Positions 1-8,124 of a stretch of DNA of 64,000 nt are shown here, piece by piece. Under the pieces are notes generated by a model, which was not told where the DNA came from, searched no databases, and saw nothing but the letters and a program-made list of their open reading frames with translations. The translations under genes and the position numbers were made by a program. Every line of letters begins with the position of its first letter. Position 1 is the first letter of the stretch. The stretch covers positions 1 to 64,000 of the forward strand of contig NZ_VOHQ01000014.1 in assembly GCF_009192765.1 (NCBI RefSeq). Reading direction: 5' to 3'. The stretch is from Agriterribacter humi (GTDB lineage: Bacteria; Bacteroidota; Bacteroidia; Chitinophagales; Chitinophagaceae).

Positions 1-1
1 A

Positions 2-193
2 ACAGCCAAAGCTATTACGGCAACAGCAAGAAAAATCGCTGTAATATTTTATATGATGCTGAAGAATAGAACCGAATTCAATCCTATACCAATTGAAAAA
101 TATACTGATAGCTTCAAAGAACAACAGCTTAAGAAAATAAGAAAGCAAGTAAAGCGGATGGGATTTAAGCTGGTTCCTGAATCTGTTACTTAA
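2..193 (+). CDS. IS110-type transposase, C-terminal fragment (cut by window edge)
   Basis: An open frame enters from the left edge and ends in TAA. The 63 visible residues begin TAKAITATARKIAVIFYMML and are followed by a basic helix (QQLKKIRKQVKRMGFKLVP). The A-A-R-K-hydrophobic-hydrophobic-Y-M-L pattern resembles the extreme C terminus of IS110/IS902-family transposases, where a helix follows the transposase_20 domain. Only the tail is visible, so the DEDD catalytic domain cannot be checked and it is unknown whether the element is intact. The AT-rich sequence to 385 shows no clear terminal inverted repeat, which fits IS110 elements because they usually lack one. The assignment rests on general resemblance only. 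Confidence 0.5.
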   Translation, partial: TAKAITATARKIAVIFYMMLKNRTEFNPIPIEKYTDSFKEQQLKKIRKQVKRMGFKLVPESVT

Positions 194-343
194 GAGAGAA
201 AAAGTAAAAAGAATATTTTATTAAAGAGATAAAAAGTAAAGGGTACGCTCTTTTTTATAAGGATTTGCGATTTACGTATTTAATCCTAATTTCAGATTTG
301 AGATGATCGGTAGTAACAGAATGGGATAAAAGAAGTATTGATT

Positions 344-351
344 TATTTTTG
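344..351 (+). promoter_or_regulatory. possible Bacteroidota -7 promoter element (TAnnTTTG)
   Basis: TATTTTTG fits the TAnnTTTG consensus recognised by Bacteroidota housekeeping sigma factor and lies 34 nt upstream of the TTG start of the DUF1080 gene. No matching -33 TTG is visible at the expected distance, so support is moderate. Confidence 0.4.
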
Positions 352-385
352 GCATTATATTCATCATTATAAATTATAAATTAAT

Positions 386-982
386 TTGAAAAAGATTTTT
401 TTATTGCTGACTGCGGGTATATTCAGCACTGCATTATTTGCACAAAAAGCCGTATCTATTTTTAATGGCAAAGATCTTACGGGATGGACAATCAATGGTA
501 CCGAAAAATGGTATGTAGAAAAAGGAGAGCTGATCTGTGAAAGCGGCCCGGATAAGGCCTATGGTTACTTGTCTACCGATAAAAATTACAAGGATTTTGA
601 TCTTACCCTGCAATTCAAACAGGATGCCGAAGGAAACAGCGGTATATTCTTTCGCTCAACTATTGATGGTGTGAAGATCAGCGGCTGGCAGGCGGAAGTA
701 GCGCCTCCGGGCAGCAATACAGGCGGTATTTATGAATCGTACGGACGCGGCTGGCTGATTAAGCCTGAGGCAGAAAAGGATAAATTCCTTAAGTATGGCA
801 AATGGAATACCTACCGTTTAAAAGTGGTGGGTGATGAAGTAACCACCTGGGTGAACGGCCATGAAATGATCCATCTGAAAGATGAAAAGATTGGTAAAGG
901 CGTGGGCTTTATTGCCCTGCAGATACATGATGGCGGCGGAATAAAAGTAAGGTGGAAGAATATAAAGATTAAAGAACTGTAA
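386..982 (+). CDS. secreted DUF1080 (3-keto-disaccharide hydrolase-type) protein
   Basis: 198 residues starting at TTG: the codons after it (KKIFLLLTAGIFSTALFAQ) form a classical signal peptide, and no ATG is available upstream in frame. The mature part is one DUF1080 domain (about residues 22-198), a concanavalin-like beta-sandwich with the typical opening SIFNGKDLTGWTI, the central SGIFFRS segment and the closing GGGIKVRWKNIKIKEL. The family is linked to hydrolysis of 3-keto-glycosides and commonly lies near sugar oxidoreductases in Bacteroidota; the protein should act in the periplasm or outside. No oxidoreductase partner is adjacent here. A second, longer DUF1080 lipoprotein lies at 9851. 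Family assignment is strong; the substrate is unknown. Confidence 0.85.
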   Translation: MKKIFLLLTAGIFSTALFAQKAVSIFNGKDLTGWTINGTEKWYVEKGELICESGPDKAYGYLSTDKNYKDFDLTLQFKQDAEGNSGIFFRSTIDGVKISGWQAEVAPPGSNTGGIYESYGRGWLIKPEAEKDKFLKYGKWNTYRLKVVGDEVTTWVNGHEMIHLKDEKIGKGVGFIALQIHDGGGIKVRWKNIKIKEL

Positions 983-987
983 AGTTA

Positions 988-1088
988 GTGAGTGGTGAGT
1001 AGTGAATGCCCGCCCGGCTGAACACCGTTCGGACGGGGTCAATGGTGAGAGGTGAGAAGTGAAACGTTTCCTATTCCCTATTCACCAC
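988..1088. repeat. TGA-phased 7-nt degenerate repeat array, converging halves
   Basis: Between two convergent genes lie units such as TGAGTGG, TGAGTAG and TGAATG (988-1008) and TGAGAGG, TGAGAAG (about 1044-1062) on the + strand. The complementary-strand version (read on - as TGGTGAATAGGGAATAGG) begins near 1088 and supplies the last codons of the epimerase gene. A 7-nt period with TGA in each unit gives a stop in every frame. Between the halves is a GC-rich inverted segment (about 1007-1038, CCCG..CGGG). Confidence 0.7.
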
Positions 1089-2096
1089 ATTTATTCCCAG
1101 TCCCGGGTTTTCTGTTGGCGTTATTTTTCCAAAATCATAATGCAAACCTTCGGCTATATCTTCTTCGAGGAGTAAAGGTCCATCGGCATCCACGTAATCT
1201 GCCTGTGGTGACAAATGAACAATAGCCGCGGCGCCAACCGTACTTTCATTCATGCATCCCAGCATGATCTTCATATCCAGTTGCCTGGCTTCCTCAATCA
1301 TTCGCAATGCAGGCGTAATGCCACTGCATTTGGTGAGCTTGATATTGATACCATGAAAATACCCGTTGCATTTTTTTACATCGGCCTCGGCTACACAACT
1401 CTCATCGGCAAACAGGGGCAGCGGCGATTGCTCGTATAATATCTTCATGCCTTCCCAATTTTCTTTAGCAAGCGGTTGCTCTACCAGCTCCACATTCAGT
1501 TGCTGCAAAACAGGTAATATTTCCAAAGCTTCTTCTACAGTCCATCCCGCATTGGCATCTACCCTGAACACCGCGCTGGAATGTTTGCGCAGGGCTTCCA
1601 TGATAGCGATATCTTCTTTTGTACCCAATTTTATTTTGTATACCGGCCAGGGCCTTTCCTGCATTTTTTCAATCATCTTTTCAATAGCATCAATGCCAAT
1701 GGTATAATCCGTTAATGGAGCATTGGCAATAACGGTATGCCACAACTGGTAAAGGGGCTGCTTCTTTAATTTACCATATATATCCCATGCGGCTATATCC
1801 AATGCCGCCACCAGAAAAGGGTTGCCCGGAAAAAGATGGTGCAGGTAATGCCAGTATCGTTCAGGATGCGTAAAAGAAAACTTTTCAATGAAAGGTTTTT
1901 TCCGCTCAATATCTTCTATCATTTTTTCAACCGGTATATTATAATAGGCTATAGCCGGCGCCTCGCCGTAACCTTTAATGCCGTTGAAATCTAGTTCAAC
2001 CAGTAAAGAAGGCTGATGTGTTTTTGTTCCTTTGGAAATGGTAAAAGGATACCTGAATTTTAAATTACTCTGCCAGTATTTTATTTTGATGGCCAT
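1071..2096 (-). CDS. dipeptide epimerase (L-Ala-D/L-Glu epimerase type, enolase superfamily)
   Basis: 341 residues from the ATG at 2096. A longer frame extends to 2198, but its extra 34 residues are encoded by the CACGGAGACACAG-type repeat, so I reject that start. The muconate-cycloisomerase layout is complete: an N-terminal capping domain (MAIKIKYWQSNLKFRYPFTISKG), the KxK catalytic lysine in VYKIKLG, metal ligands in FRVDANAGW, VELVEQPL and LFADESC, and the second catalytic lysine in INIKLTKCSG. Such enzymes epimerise L-Ala-D-Glu or related dipeptides in the cytoplasm during murein-peptide recycling. The last residues (VVNRE) are encoded by an intergenic repeat, so the natural C terminus may have been altered. 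Dipeptide specificity is inferred from overall similarity. Confidence 0.85.
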   Translation of the reverse strand: MAIKIKYWQSNLKFRYPFTISKGTKTHQPSLLVELDFNGIKGYGEAPAIAYYNIPVEKMIEDIERKKPFIEKFSFTHPERYWHYLHHLFPGNPFLVAALDIAAWDIYGKLKKQPLYQLWHTVIANAPLTDYTIGIDAIEKMIEKMQERPWPVYKIKLGTKEDIAIMEALRKHSSAVFRVDANAGWTVEEALEILPVLQQLNVELVEQPLAKENWEGMKILYEQSPLPLFADESCVAEADVKKCNGYFHGINIKLTKCSGITPALRMIEEARQLDMKIMLGCMNESTVGAAAIVHLSPQADYVDADGPLLLEEDIAEGLHYDFGKITPTENPGLGINVVNRE

Positions 2097-2099
2097 AGA

Positions 2100-2200
2100 A
2101 GGGAAGTTTGGAAGTTTGTGGTTTATGAGTTTATCGTTCCAAATGCAAAATATATCCAACACAGAACCACGGAGACACAGCGGCACAAAGACACACATAG
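2100..2200. repeat. intergenic low-complexity repeat (CACGGAGACACAG-type)
   Basis: The tract at about 2157-2200 is a degenerate series of ACACAG, CCACGGAGAC, ACAGCGGCAC and AAAGACACAC units. It is preceded by a second motif built on GGAAGTTTG (2101-2118). It lies between the two - strand genes and creates a spurious N-terminal extension of the epimerase reading frame. Similar CACAGAG-type tracts are known as dispersed intergenic repeats in various environmental bacteria. Confidence 0.65.
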
Positions 2201-2206
2201 AAAGCT

Positions 2207-4927
2207 TTATACTTTATCATTAATGGCCCTGCCGCTTGAATGGATATAACTGATCAGCTCATTATTGAAATCCTTCTCCTTTAAAAGTTGTTCCAGGGTA
2301 ATATGCATGCGGTAGCGCCAGTAGTACCGAGGTATGGCAGGAATATTAATCCTTTCTTTTGCCGGGTCTTCCCTCCGTATCTTTCCATCTATACCCATCA
2401 GGTCCTGCAATAAAAAAACGCTCCACATGGCTGGCGAATATAGGTGCTGGATAACAATGGCTTTGTTTATCCATGGTTCGCAATAATACGGAGCCAGCCC
2501 GGGATGCAGCATTTCATTATTGAAAAAATGCTGTGTTTTCTCCCGGTTCTCTTCCCACCAGGCGCGGATGGTGCTCATATCGTGCGTAGATGGCGTGATA
2601 ACAGACATATATGGAGCGTTGGCCGGATTAAAAAATTCCGCCCCCGCCTGTTTGGGCATTCTTTGAATTTCGAGACTTAATATGCCCAACTGCCGCATAA
2701 TTTCAGGTACGCAATGTGGTACCATACCCAGGTCTTCGCCGCAGATCAGCATATTGGTTGATCTCTTAAGGGCTGGTAGTTTATACATGGCATGCGTTGC
2801 CCAAACCTCGTCCTGCCTGCGGAAAAAATAATCTATATACAATGCTCTTAATTGCTGCTGCAGGTGACCGTCGAGATACCTGAAGGAACTTGTATTTTCA
2901 ATGGCTATCCTGAAATGAAATTGCTGCCGCTGCGATCCTTCTTCCTCAAAAAGAATAACATTGGAAATCAGATCATACAATACGGATTGAAGCAATATAT
3001 TTTCTTCATTTATCTCTAACGCCGCAAAATAGGTTTCTACCTTACGCTGTGTTGAAAATGATGCTTTAAGATTATAGGAGCCATCCTCGTTTAGTTCCAA
3101 AAAATCTTTAACCAGGTTCCTGTTCTCTCCCAGCAACTCATACAATACCGCATCGGTAATATAGGGTTCACAAAAACGCCTGTAATCAAAATGTATCCCT
3201 CTCTTTAAAAAAACTTCTGTGTCAACCGGAATAGCAGGCACAAAATGTCCCATTACCCCTTCTACCGCATGCGCGGGAATACTCCATATCCTGAAAAAGC
3301 CGAGTATATGATCTACACGAAAAGCATCAAAGTAATTGCTCATCTGTTTAAAGCGCCTGTGCCACCATTCGAATCCGTCCTGCTTCATGCGCTCCCAGTT
3401 GTAGGTAGGGAATCCCCAGTTCTGGCCTTTTACAGCAAAGTCATCGGGTGGAGCGCCTGCCTGCATATCCATATGAAACAGTTCCGGCTCCATCCAGGCA
3501 TCGCAACTATAACGGTTTACTCCAATGGGTATATCTCCCTTTACAATTATACCGTTCGCATGTGCGTAATCGGTAGCGGCCTTTAACTGGGCATGCAGGT
3601 GGAATTGTATAAAATAATATATACCAACTTCATCAAAATGTTTTTGACCTACGCCGGTCAATTTTTCTATTGCCTCCTTATTGTAGGTGCTGTATTGCTT
3701 CCATGCCGTGTATTTCGATGTACTGTATTTATCCCGCAGGTAACTGTATGCGGCATAAGGAACCAGCCAGTGCTGATTGGCTTCCTGGAACTGCCGGTAC
3801 GTTTCATCCTGTAAAAAAATATCCTTCTGCGCGTGGTACAGTTGTTTAATGATCTTCCATTTATAGCGCATCACCTCTTCATAATCTATTTCTACCAGGT
3901 CATTCAGTTGTTTCCTTTTTCTGCCCAGCGATTTTATGATCTGGTCATCTTCTTTCCGCGCTATGCTTTCCACATTCAGGTATAAAGGATGTAATGCAAA
4001 TGCAGAAATGGCGTTGTATGGATATGAGTCCTTCCAGGTATGCGTATCCGTTGTATCATTTACCGGCAACAACTGTATGAGCCGGATGCCTGTTTTTTTG
4101 CTCCAGTCAACCAGCAGCATAATATCGGTAAATTCTCCCGTACCCAGGCTTTTAGTGCTGCGTAAACCAAATACCGGGATAGTTACACCGGCGCCCCGCC
4201 AGGTGGTATCAACAAAATGCACAAAGCCATCATGCAGTATGATAAGCTTTTTTTCACCCGCGCTGTCATGCAGCAGGCGGTTGTCGCCATCTTCATACCG
4301 GATAAATTGTTTATGCTTATTGTTATAAACAGCATACTTATAAGCAACAGGAAATGTGTCTGTAAGGAGATTGATCTTTGTTGTCCACCAGTTGTTTTCC
4401 ATGCTCATGCATACCGGCCGGGCAGTATTCCATTCTCCCAGGAGCGCACTGCCGCCTAACAAACAAATCACCTCGTCTTTTTGAAGCAGGGGCGCTTTTA
4501 CTTTAAAAATATGTGTATTACCTTGGTAAGGCAGGGGTTTCACCGGCGATTTGGCACGGGGTAATAAAACTTCCCTGAATGGTGCAGTAAAAAAAACATT
4601 GTCGTATTGCCCGGCAAAATTCCAGGTGTCCTGCAGGTGAATTTCAGTGGCGTCAATCTTTTTAATATCTATTAGCTTGCCATCATTCCATTCTTCGGTA
4701 ATCCTGCCGCTTTTATCTTTAAAAAGGTATTTATATTGAATTTTATCAGGCAAATCTGCAGGGGCCGTATATAGTTCCAGGTCATAGCTCCAGTATTCTT
4801 CATTAAGGTAGTTCATGGTAACAGCAGCATCGGAAACCATATCGCCTAACTGCGGAATATTGCCCGAAAGCAGCAATGACTCCCCGAATTGAGTATTAAA
4901 ACGTATATAAAAATGAATCTTTACCAT
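2207..4927 (-). CDS. malQ: 4-alpha-glucanotransferase (GH77) with two N-terminal CBM20 domains
   Basis: 906 residues, much longer than the roughly 500-690 of ordinary bacterial amylomaltases. Residues 1 to about 110 and about 135-240 are two CBM20-type starch-binding modules (each with a G-N-x-P-x-LG or LGG-x-x-LG-x-WN turn), and GH77 runs from about 250 to the end. Catalytic motifs are present: nucleophile Asp in FRVDHILGFFRIW, acid/base Glu in ICGEDLG, and the third acidic residue in TPSTHDMST. No signal peptide, so cytoplasmic. It transfers alpha-1,4-glucan segments between maltodextrins or glycogen. The CBM20-CBM20-GH77 architecture is that of plant DPE2 and of some Bacteroidota enzymes. 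The start at 4927 begins directly with CBM20 sequence (MVKIHFYIRFNTQFG), so it is likely right. Confidence 0.93.
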   Translation of the reverse strand: MVKIHFYIRFNTQFGESLLLSGNIPQLGDMVSDAAVTMNYLNEEYWSYDLELYTAPADLPDKIQYKYLFKDKSGRITEEWNDGKLIDIKKIDATEIHLQDTWNFAGQYDNVFFTAPFREVLLPRAKSPVKPLPYQGNTHIFKVKAPLLQKDEVICLLGGSALLGEWNTARPVCMSMENNWWTTKINLLTDTFPVAYKYAVYNNKHKQFIRYEDGDNRLLHDSAGEKKLIILHDGFVHFVDTTWRGAGVTIPVFGLRSTKSLGTGEFTDIMLLVDWSKKTGIRLIQLLPVNDTTDTHTWKDSYPYNAISAFALHPLYLNVESIARKEDDQIIKSLGRKRKQLNDLVEIDYEEVMRYKWKIIKQLYHAQKDIFLQDETYRQFQEANQHWLVPYAAYSYLRDKYSTSKYTAWKQYSTYNKEAIEKLTGVGQKHFDEVGIYYFIQFHLHAQLKAATDYAHANGIIVKGDIPIGVNRYSCDAWMEPELFHMDMQAGAPPDDFAVKGQNWGFPTYNWERMKQDGFEWWHRRFKQMSNYFDAFRVDHILGFFRIWSIPAHAVEGVMGHFVPAIPVDTEVFLKRGIHFDYRRFCEPYITDAVLYELLGENRNLVKDFLELNEDGSYNLKASFSTQRKVETYFAALEINEENILLQSVLYDLISNVILFEEEGSQRQQFHFRIAIENTSSFRYLDGHLQQQLRALYIDYFFRRQDEVWATHAMYKLPALKRSTNMLICGEDLGMVPHCVPEIMRQLGILSLEIQRMPKQAGAEFFNPANAPYMSVITPSTHDMSTIRAWWEENREKTQHFFNNEMLHPGLAPYYCEPWINKAIVIQHLYSPAMWSVFLLQDLMGIDGKIRREDPAKERINIPAIPRYYWRYRMHITLEQLLKEKDFNNELISYIHSSGRAINDKV

Positions 4928-5050
4928 ATGTATGTATTTGCCCCGAGTGGCAATTCTTTTGTTTTAAGCAACATTGTAAATGTAATAAGACAAAAATACA
5001 GACAGGGTATAAATTTTCCCATTCTTCCGCTAAACAAAGCAAATCCTCGT

Positions 5051-5058
5051 TATATTTG
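5051..5058 (+). promoter_or_regulatory. -7 promoter element (TAnnTTTG)
   Basis: TATATTTG fits the Bacteroidota -7 consensus exactly and lies 20 nt before the ATG of the 52-residue membrane protein, so the mRNA leader would be short. It probably drives the small gene and the MutS-like gene together. Confidence 0.55.
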
Positions 5059-5078
5059 CCACAAATTAATGATCAGAT

Positions 5079-5237
5079 ATGGATACTGTTAACAAGAAAT
5101 CCCGTGTCGTGTACTGGCTCCTTTTCTTACTTTCCGTGGTTGTTTTTTTCTTGGTATACGCATTCGCCGGCAACTTTATTACGGTTACACTCCCTTTTGT
5201 TGTTTACTTTTTTGCCAAGTCACTTGATATCATATAA
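5079..5237 (+). CDS. small two-helix membrane protein (52 aa)
   Basis: A 52-residue frame, ATG to TAA, begins MDTVNKKSRVVYWLLFLL. It consists of a short basic N terminus and two hydrophobic segments (about residues 11-30 and 33-46) with a lysine near the C terminus (YFFAKSLDII). An exact TAnnTTTG element stands 20 nt upstream and the MutS-like ATPase gene starts 15 nt downstream, so the two are probably cotranscribed. I do not recognise a named family. The charge pattern, codon use like the neighbours and the fitting promoter argue that it is real. It may be a helper of the membrane-anchored ATPase, but only the position suggests this. Confidence 0.6.
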   Translation: MDTVNKKSRVVYWLLFLLSVVVFFLVYAFAGNFITVTLPFVVYFFAKSLDII

Positions 5238-5252
5238 CCTGCAGTCTTCAAA

Positions 5253-7040
5253 ATGACTGCGCATTCACTTTACCAGGAGAAGATTGGATCGTATACCGGA
5301 GCCGTTCAATCTTTTAAAAGAAAAATAGCGGTGTCGGCCCTGTTGCGGCTCATGACTTTCACAGCTTTCGCTGTAGCGGTATATTTCTTCTTTAAACACT
5401 GGTCAACCGGTTTACTGCTTCTTTCCCTGTTATTATTTGCAATATTCCTGCTGCTGGTACTGTACGCTTTAAGATTAAAGGAAAAGAAAGCGCTTCTTGA
5501 AAAATTATTATTGATCAATACCAATGAGCTGGGCATCCTCAGCAATGAACCTAACCGGCTGGATGATGGAAGCTCCTTTTCAAACAGCAAAGGATATGCG
5601 GAAGATCTTGATATTTTCGGACCCCGCTCGCTGTTTCATTTGCTTAACCGCTGTACTACAGCGCATGGCAAGGAATATTTAGCAACGCTGTTACAGCAAC
5701 CTTTATTAGATCCTGCGAACATTACTGCAAGACAACAAGCCGTTCAGTTCCTTTCAAACCAGACCGATAAAAGGCAACTTATTACTGCCCATGGCTTGTT
5801 ACATGCCGAAGCGGAAGGCAACCTGCACAGCATTGCGGAATGGCTGCAACCGGCAACGGACCTGCACAAAAAAAAATGGCTGCAGATAGTGCGGTGGATA
5901 CTGCCTTTATATACTATTCCCTGTTTTTTGTACTATATCGCCACCGGCAATATATTGTATGTAGCGATAGGTGTAATAGCCACATGGCTTATAACAGCCC
6001 GTTATGCAAAATATATACACGGGCAGCACCAGCTCATCAGCAAAAAGCAATCCATCCTGGAACAGTATGCCGGTATTTTAAAAACATTTGTAACAATTGA
6101 AACCGGCTCATCGGCTGTATTGAAACAATTACAGCAAACAGCAGGCAATGCCCACAGTGCCATGGGCAAACTGGCAAAACTTTCTTCCTTTTTTGACCAG
6201 CGCCTGAACCTGCTGGTGAATATTTTCCTGAACAGTCTTGCAATGTATGATATGCAATGCATTCTGGCACTGGAGCAGTGGAAAGACCGGCACAAAAACG
6301 ATTTTAATCACTGGCTTCATGCGGTTGGCGATATAGAATGTTTGAATGCGCTGGCGTGCTTTGCATTTAATAACCCTCATTTTGCTTATCCGCAGGTTAA
6401 TCAAAACGAAACATTGTATGTTAAGGCTGAGCAAATGGCTCATCCTCTTATTCCTGCCACTGAATGTGTGGCCAATGATTTTGAAGCAGGGAAAAACAAC
6501 AGGCTTTTATTGGTTACCGGTTCCAACATGTCGGGCAAAACCACTTTTTTGAGAACCCTGGGAGCTAACCTTATTCTTGCGCAATGTGGCGCACCTGTTT
6601 GTGCCACGGCTTTTATATTTACACCTATGGAAATACTTACTTCCATAAGGGTGAATGATTCCCTGCAGGAACATACTTCCTATTTTATGGCGGAGCTGAA
6701 ACGCCTGCAGCAGATCATACTGCAGCTGCAACAAAACAAACCCGCATTAGTGCTGATTGATGAAATATTGCGCGGAACCAATTCCGAAGACAAAACCCAT
6801 GGATCGGAACAATTTATTAAACAACTGCTTGAATACAATTGTATTACCCTCTTTGCCACACACGACCTTACATTGGCCTCGCTTGAAAACGAATATAAAA
6901 GCGTGATCAGCAATTACTGCTTTGAAAGTATTATACAAAATAGCACATTGTATTTCGATTACAAATTACAACCCGGTGTGGCCAAGAATAAGAATGCTTC
7001 TTTTTTAATGAAGAAGATGGGGATTATTGGTGAGAAGTGA
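5253..7040 (+). CDS. membrane-anchored MutS-family ATPase
   Basis: 595 residues. The C-terminal third is a MutS domain V ATPase: Walker A in VTGSNMSGKTTFLRT, the Q-loop-like NDSLQEHTSYFMAELKR, Walker B in ALVLIDEILRGTNSED and the switch FATHDLT. The DNA mismatch-recognition domains I-III of true MutS are absent. Instead the N terminus has a hydrophobic pair (about residues 35-75), and a second pair lies near 205-250. This layout is a known but uncharacterised Bacteroidota family often named simply DNA mismatch repair protein MutS. A role in mismatch repair is doubtful because the protein appears membrane-bound. Its last residues (GEK) and stop lie in a GGTGAGAAG repeat. It follows a 52-residue membrane protein by 15 nt. 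Confidence 0.85.
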   Translation: MTAHSLYQEKIGSYTGAVQSFKRKIAVSALLRLMTFTAFAVAVYFFFKHWSTGLLLLSLLLFAIFLLLVLYALRLKEKKALLEKLLLINTNELGILSNEPNRLDDGSSFSNSKGYAEDLDIFGPRSLFHLLNRCTTAHGKEYLATLLQQPLLDPANITARQQAVQFLSNQTDKRQLITAHGLLHAEAEGNLHSIAEWLQPATDLHKKKWLQIVRWILPLYTIPCFLYYIATGNILYVAIGVIATWLITARYAKYIHGQHQLISKKQSILEQYAGILKTFVTIETGSSAVLKQLQQTAGNAHSAMGKLAKLSSFFDQRLNLLVNIFLNSLAMYDMQCILALEQWKDRHKNDFNHWLHAVGDIECLNALACFAFNNPHFAYPQVNQNETLYVKAEQMAHPLIPATECVANDFEAGKNNRLLLVTGSNMSGKTTFLRTLGANLILAQCGAPVCATAFIFTPMEILTSIRVNDSLQEHTSYFMAELKRLQQIILQLQQNKPALVLIDEILRGTNSEDKTHGSEQFIKQLLEYNCITLFATHDLTLASLENEYKSVISNYCFESIIQNSTLYFDYKLQPGVAKNKNASFLMKKMGIIGEK

Positions 7041-7105
7041 GAAGTCAGGGGTGAGAAGTGAGAGTCTGTCCTGATAGCCGATAGCTCATAGCTTCTGATC
7101 AGAAA
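7033..7105 (+). repeat. TGA-phased repeat array and AGCTGATAGC-like repeat
   Basis: Units GGTGAGAAG, TGAGAAG, GGGGTGAGAAG and TGAGAG run from the end of the MutS-like gene to about 7063, then change to a different motif (CTGATAGCCGATAGCTCATAGC, 7065-7092, shown here in parts as CTGATAGC, CGATAGCT, CATAGC). The array overlaps the stop codon of the upstream gene. Confidence 0.6.
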
Positions 7106-7112
7106 AAGCATA

Positions 7113-7120
7113 TACTTTTG
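7113..7120 (+). promoter_or_regulatory. -7 promoter element (TAnnTTTG)
   Basis: TACTTTTG matches the consensus and lies 28 nt before the ATG of the MBL hydrolase gene. Confidence 0.5.
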
Positions 7121-7148
7121 CATTTCAAAAATTAACTATCGTTGCGGT

Positions 7149-8003
7149 ATGAAACTTTACTCCATCAACACAGGTTATTTTAAATTAGATGGTGGCGCTA
7201 TGTTTGGCGTGGTGCCCAAAAGTATATGGAATAAACTTAACCCTGCCGATGATAACAATCTATGTACCTGGGCCATGCGCTCCCTGCTCATTGAAGATGG
7301 CAACCGCCTTATCCTGGTAGATACAGGTATAGGAAATAAGCAGGACGCTAAATTTTTCAGTCATTATTATTTACACGGCGAGGACACGCTGGATAAGTCG
7401 CTTGCCAAACACGGCTTTCATCGCAATGATATTACGGATGTGCTGCTCACCCATTTGCATTTTGATCATGTGGGTGGCGCTATTGTAATCGAAAAAAACA
7501 AAATGGTGCCTGCATTTAAAAACGCTACTTACTGGAGCAATGAACAGCACTGGCAATGGGCCACCAAACCCAACGACAGGGAAAAAGCATCTTTTCTGAA
7601 AGAAAATATACAACCCATACAGGACAGCGGCAAACTGAAATTCATAGAAGTAAAAGAAGACATCGCATTCTCCGGCAATGTCACTATCCGCTTTGTTAAT
7701 GGCCATACCCACGCCATGATGCTGCCGCAGATCAATAATTACATGGGCAGAACCCTGGTGTATATGGCCGACCTGCTGCCTTCGGTGGGACATATACCCA
7801 TACCTTACGTGATGGCTTATGATATGTTTCCATTAACCACCCTCCAGGAAAAAAAAGCATTTCTGCAGGAAGCGCTGCAAAATAACTTCATCCTGTTTTT
7901 TGAGCACGACCATTTAAACGAGTGTTGTACGCTAAGCATGACGGAAAAAGGAATTAGAACAAAGGATACGTTTAAGCTGGAGGAAGCGGGGAGCGGGAAG
8001 TAA
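7149..8003 (+). CDS. MBL-fold metallohydrolase
   Basis: 284 residues, cytoplasmic (no signal peptide). It carries the complete metallo-beta-lactamase-fold metal site: LLTHLHFDHVGG (HxHxDH, about residues 99-110), GHTHAMM (third His), the bridging Asp in VYMADLLPS and the final His in FFEHDH. The N-terminal half has LILVDTGIGNK, typical of AttM/AiiA-like and related hydrolases. Lactonase, thiolesterase and phosphodiesterase activities are all found in the superfamily and the sequence does not decide between them. It has its own promoter-like element at 7113 and is followed by a repeat array and the D-aminoacylase gene, so it is probably monocistronic. Confidence 0.85.
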   Translation: MKLYSINTGYFKLDGGAMFGVVPKSIWNKLNPADDNNLCTWAMRSLLIEDGNRLILVDTGIGNKQDAKFFSHYYLHGEDTLDKSLAKHGFHRNDITDVLLTHLHFDHVGGAIVIEKNKMVPAFKNATYWSNEQHWQWATKPNDREKASFLKENIQPIQDSGKLKFIEVKEDIAFSGNVTIRFVNGHTHAMMLPQINNYMGRTLVYMADLLPSVGHIPIPYVMAYDMFPLTTLQEKKAFLQEALQNNFILFFEHDHLNECCTLSMTEKGIRTKDTFKLEEAGSGK

Positions 8004-8072
8004 GTGGTAGGCAGTGAATGGTGAATAGTGAAAAGTGAGGAGTGAGTGGTGAGGTGAGACGTGAGGTGAGAG
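8004..8072 (+). repeat. TGA-phased 7-nt repeat array
   Basis: A run of units including AGTGAATGG, TGAATAG, TGAAAAG, TGAGGAG, TGAGTGG and TGAGGTGAGACG starts directly at the stop codon of the MBL gene. The orientation is sense with that gene. The spacing of TGA trinucleotides places stops in all three frames. Confidence 0.65.
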
Positions 8073-8124
8073 TGCGATTCCTTAACCGTATCTTTCTTAT
8101 CTTCAGCTATCTAACGTTAAGCCC

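Noticed and set aside
1215-1707. Two + strand frames (74 and 113 codons) inside the epimerase gene
   Set aside because: They lie opposite a well-conserved gene with its catalytic residues intact and show no family resemblance.
3936-4328. 130-codon + strand frame inside the glucanotransferase gene
   Set aside because: Shadow of malQ: serine-, cysteine- and arginine-rich translation, no domain, opposite to strongly conserved CBM20/GH77 sequence.
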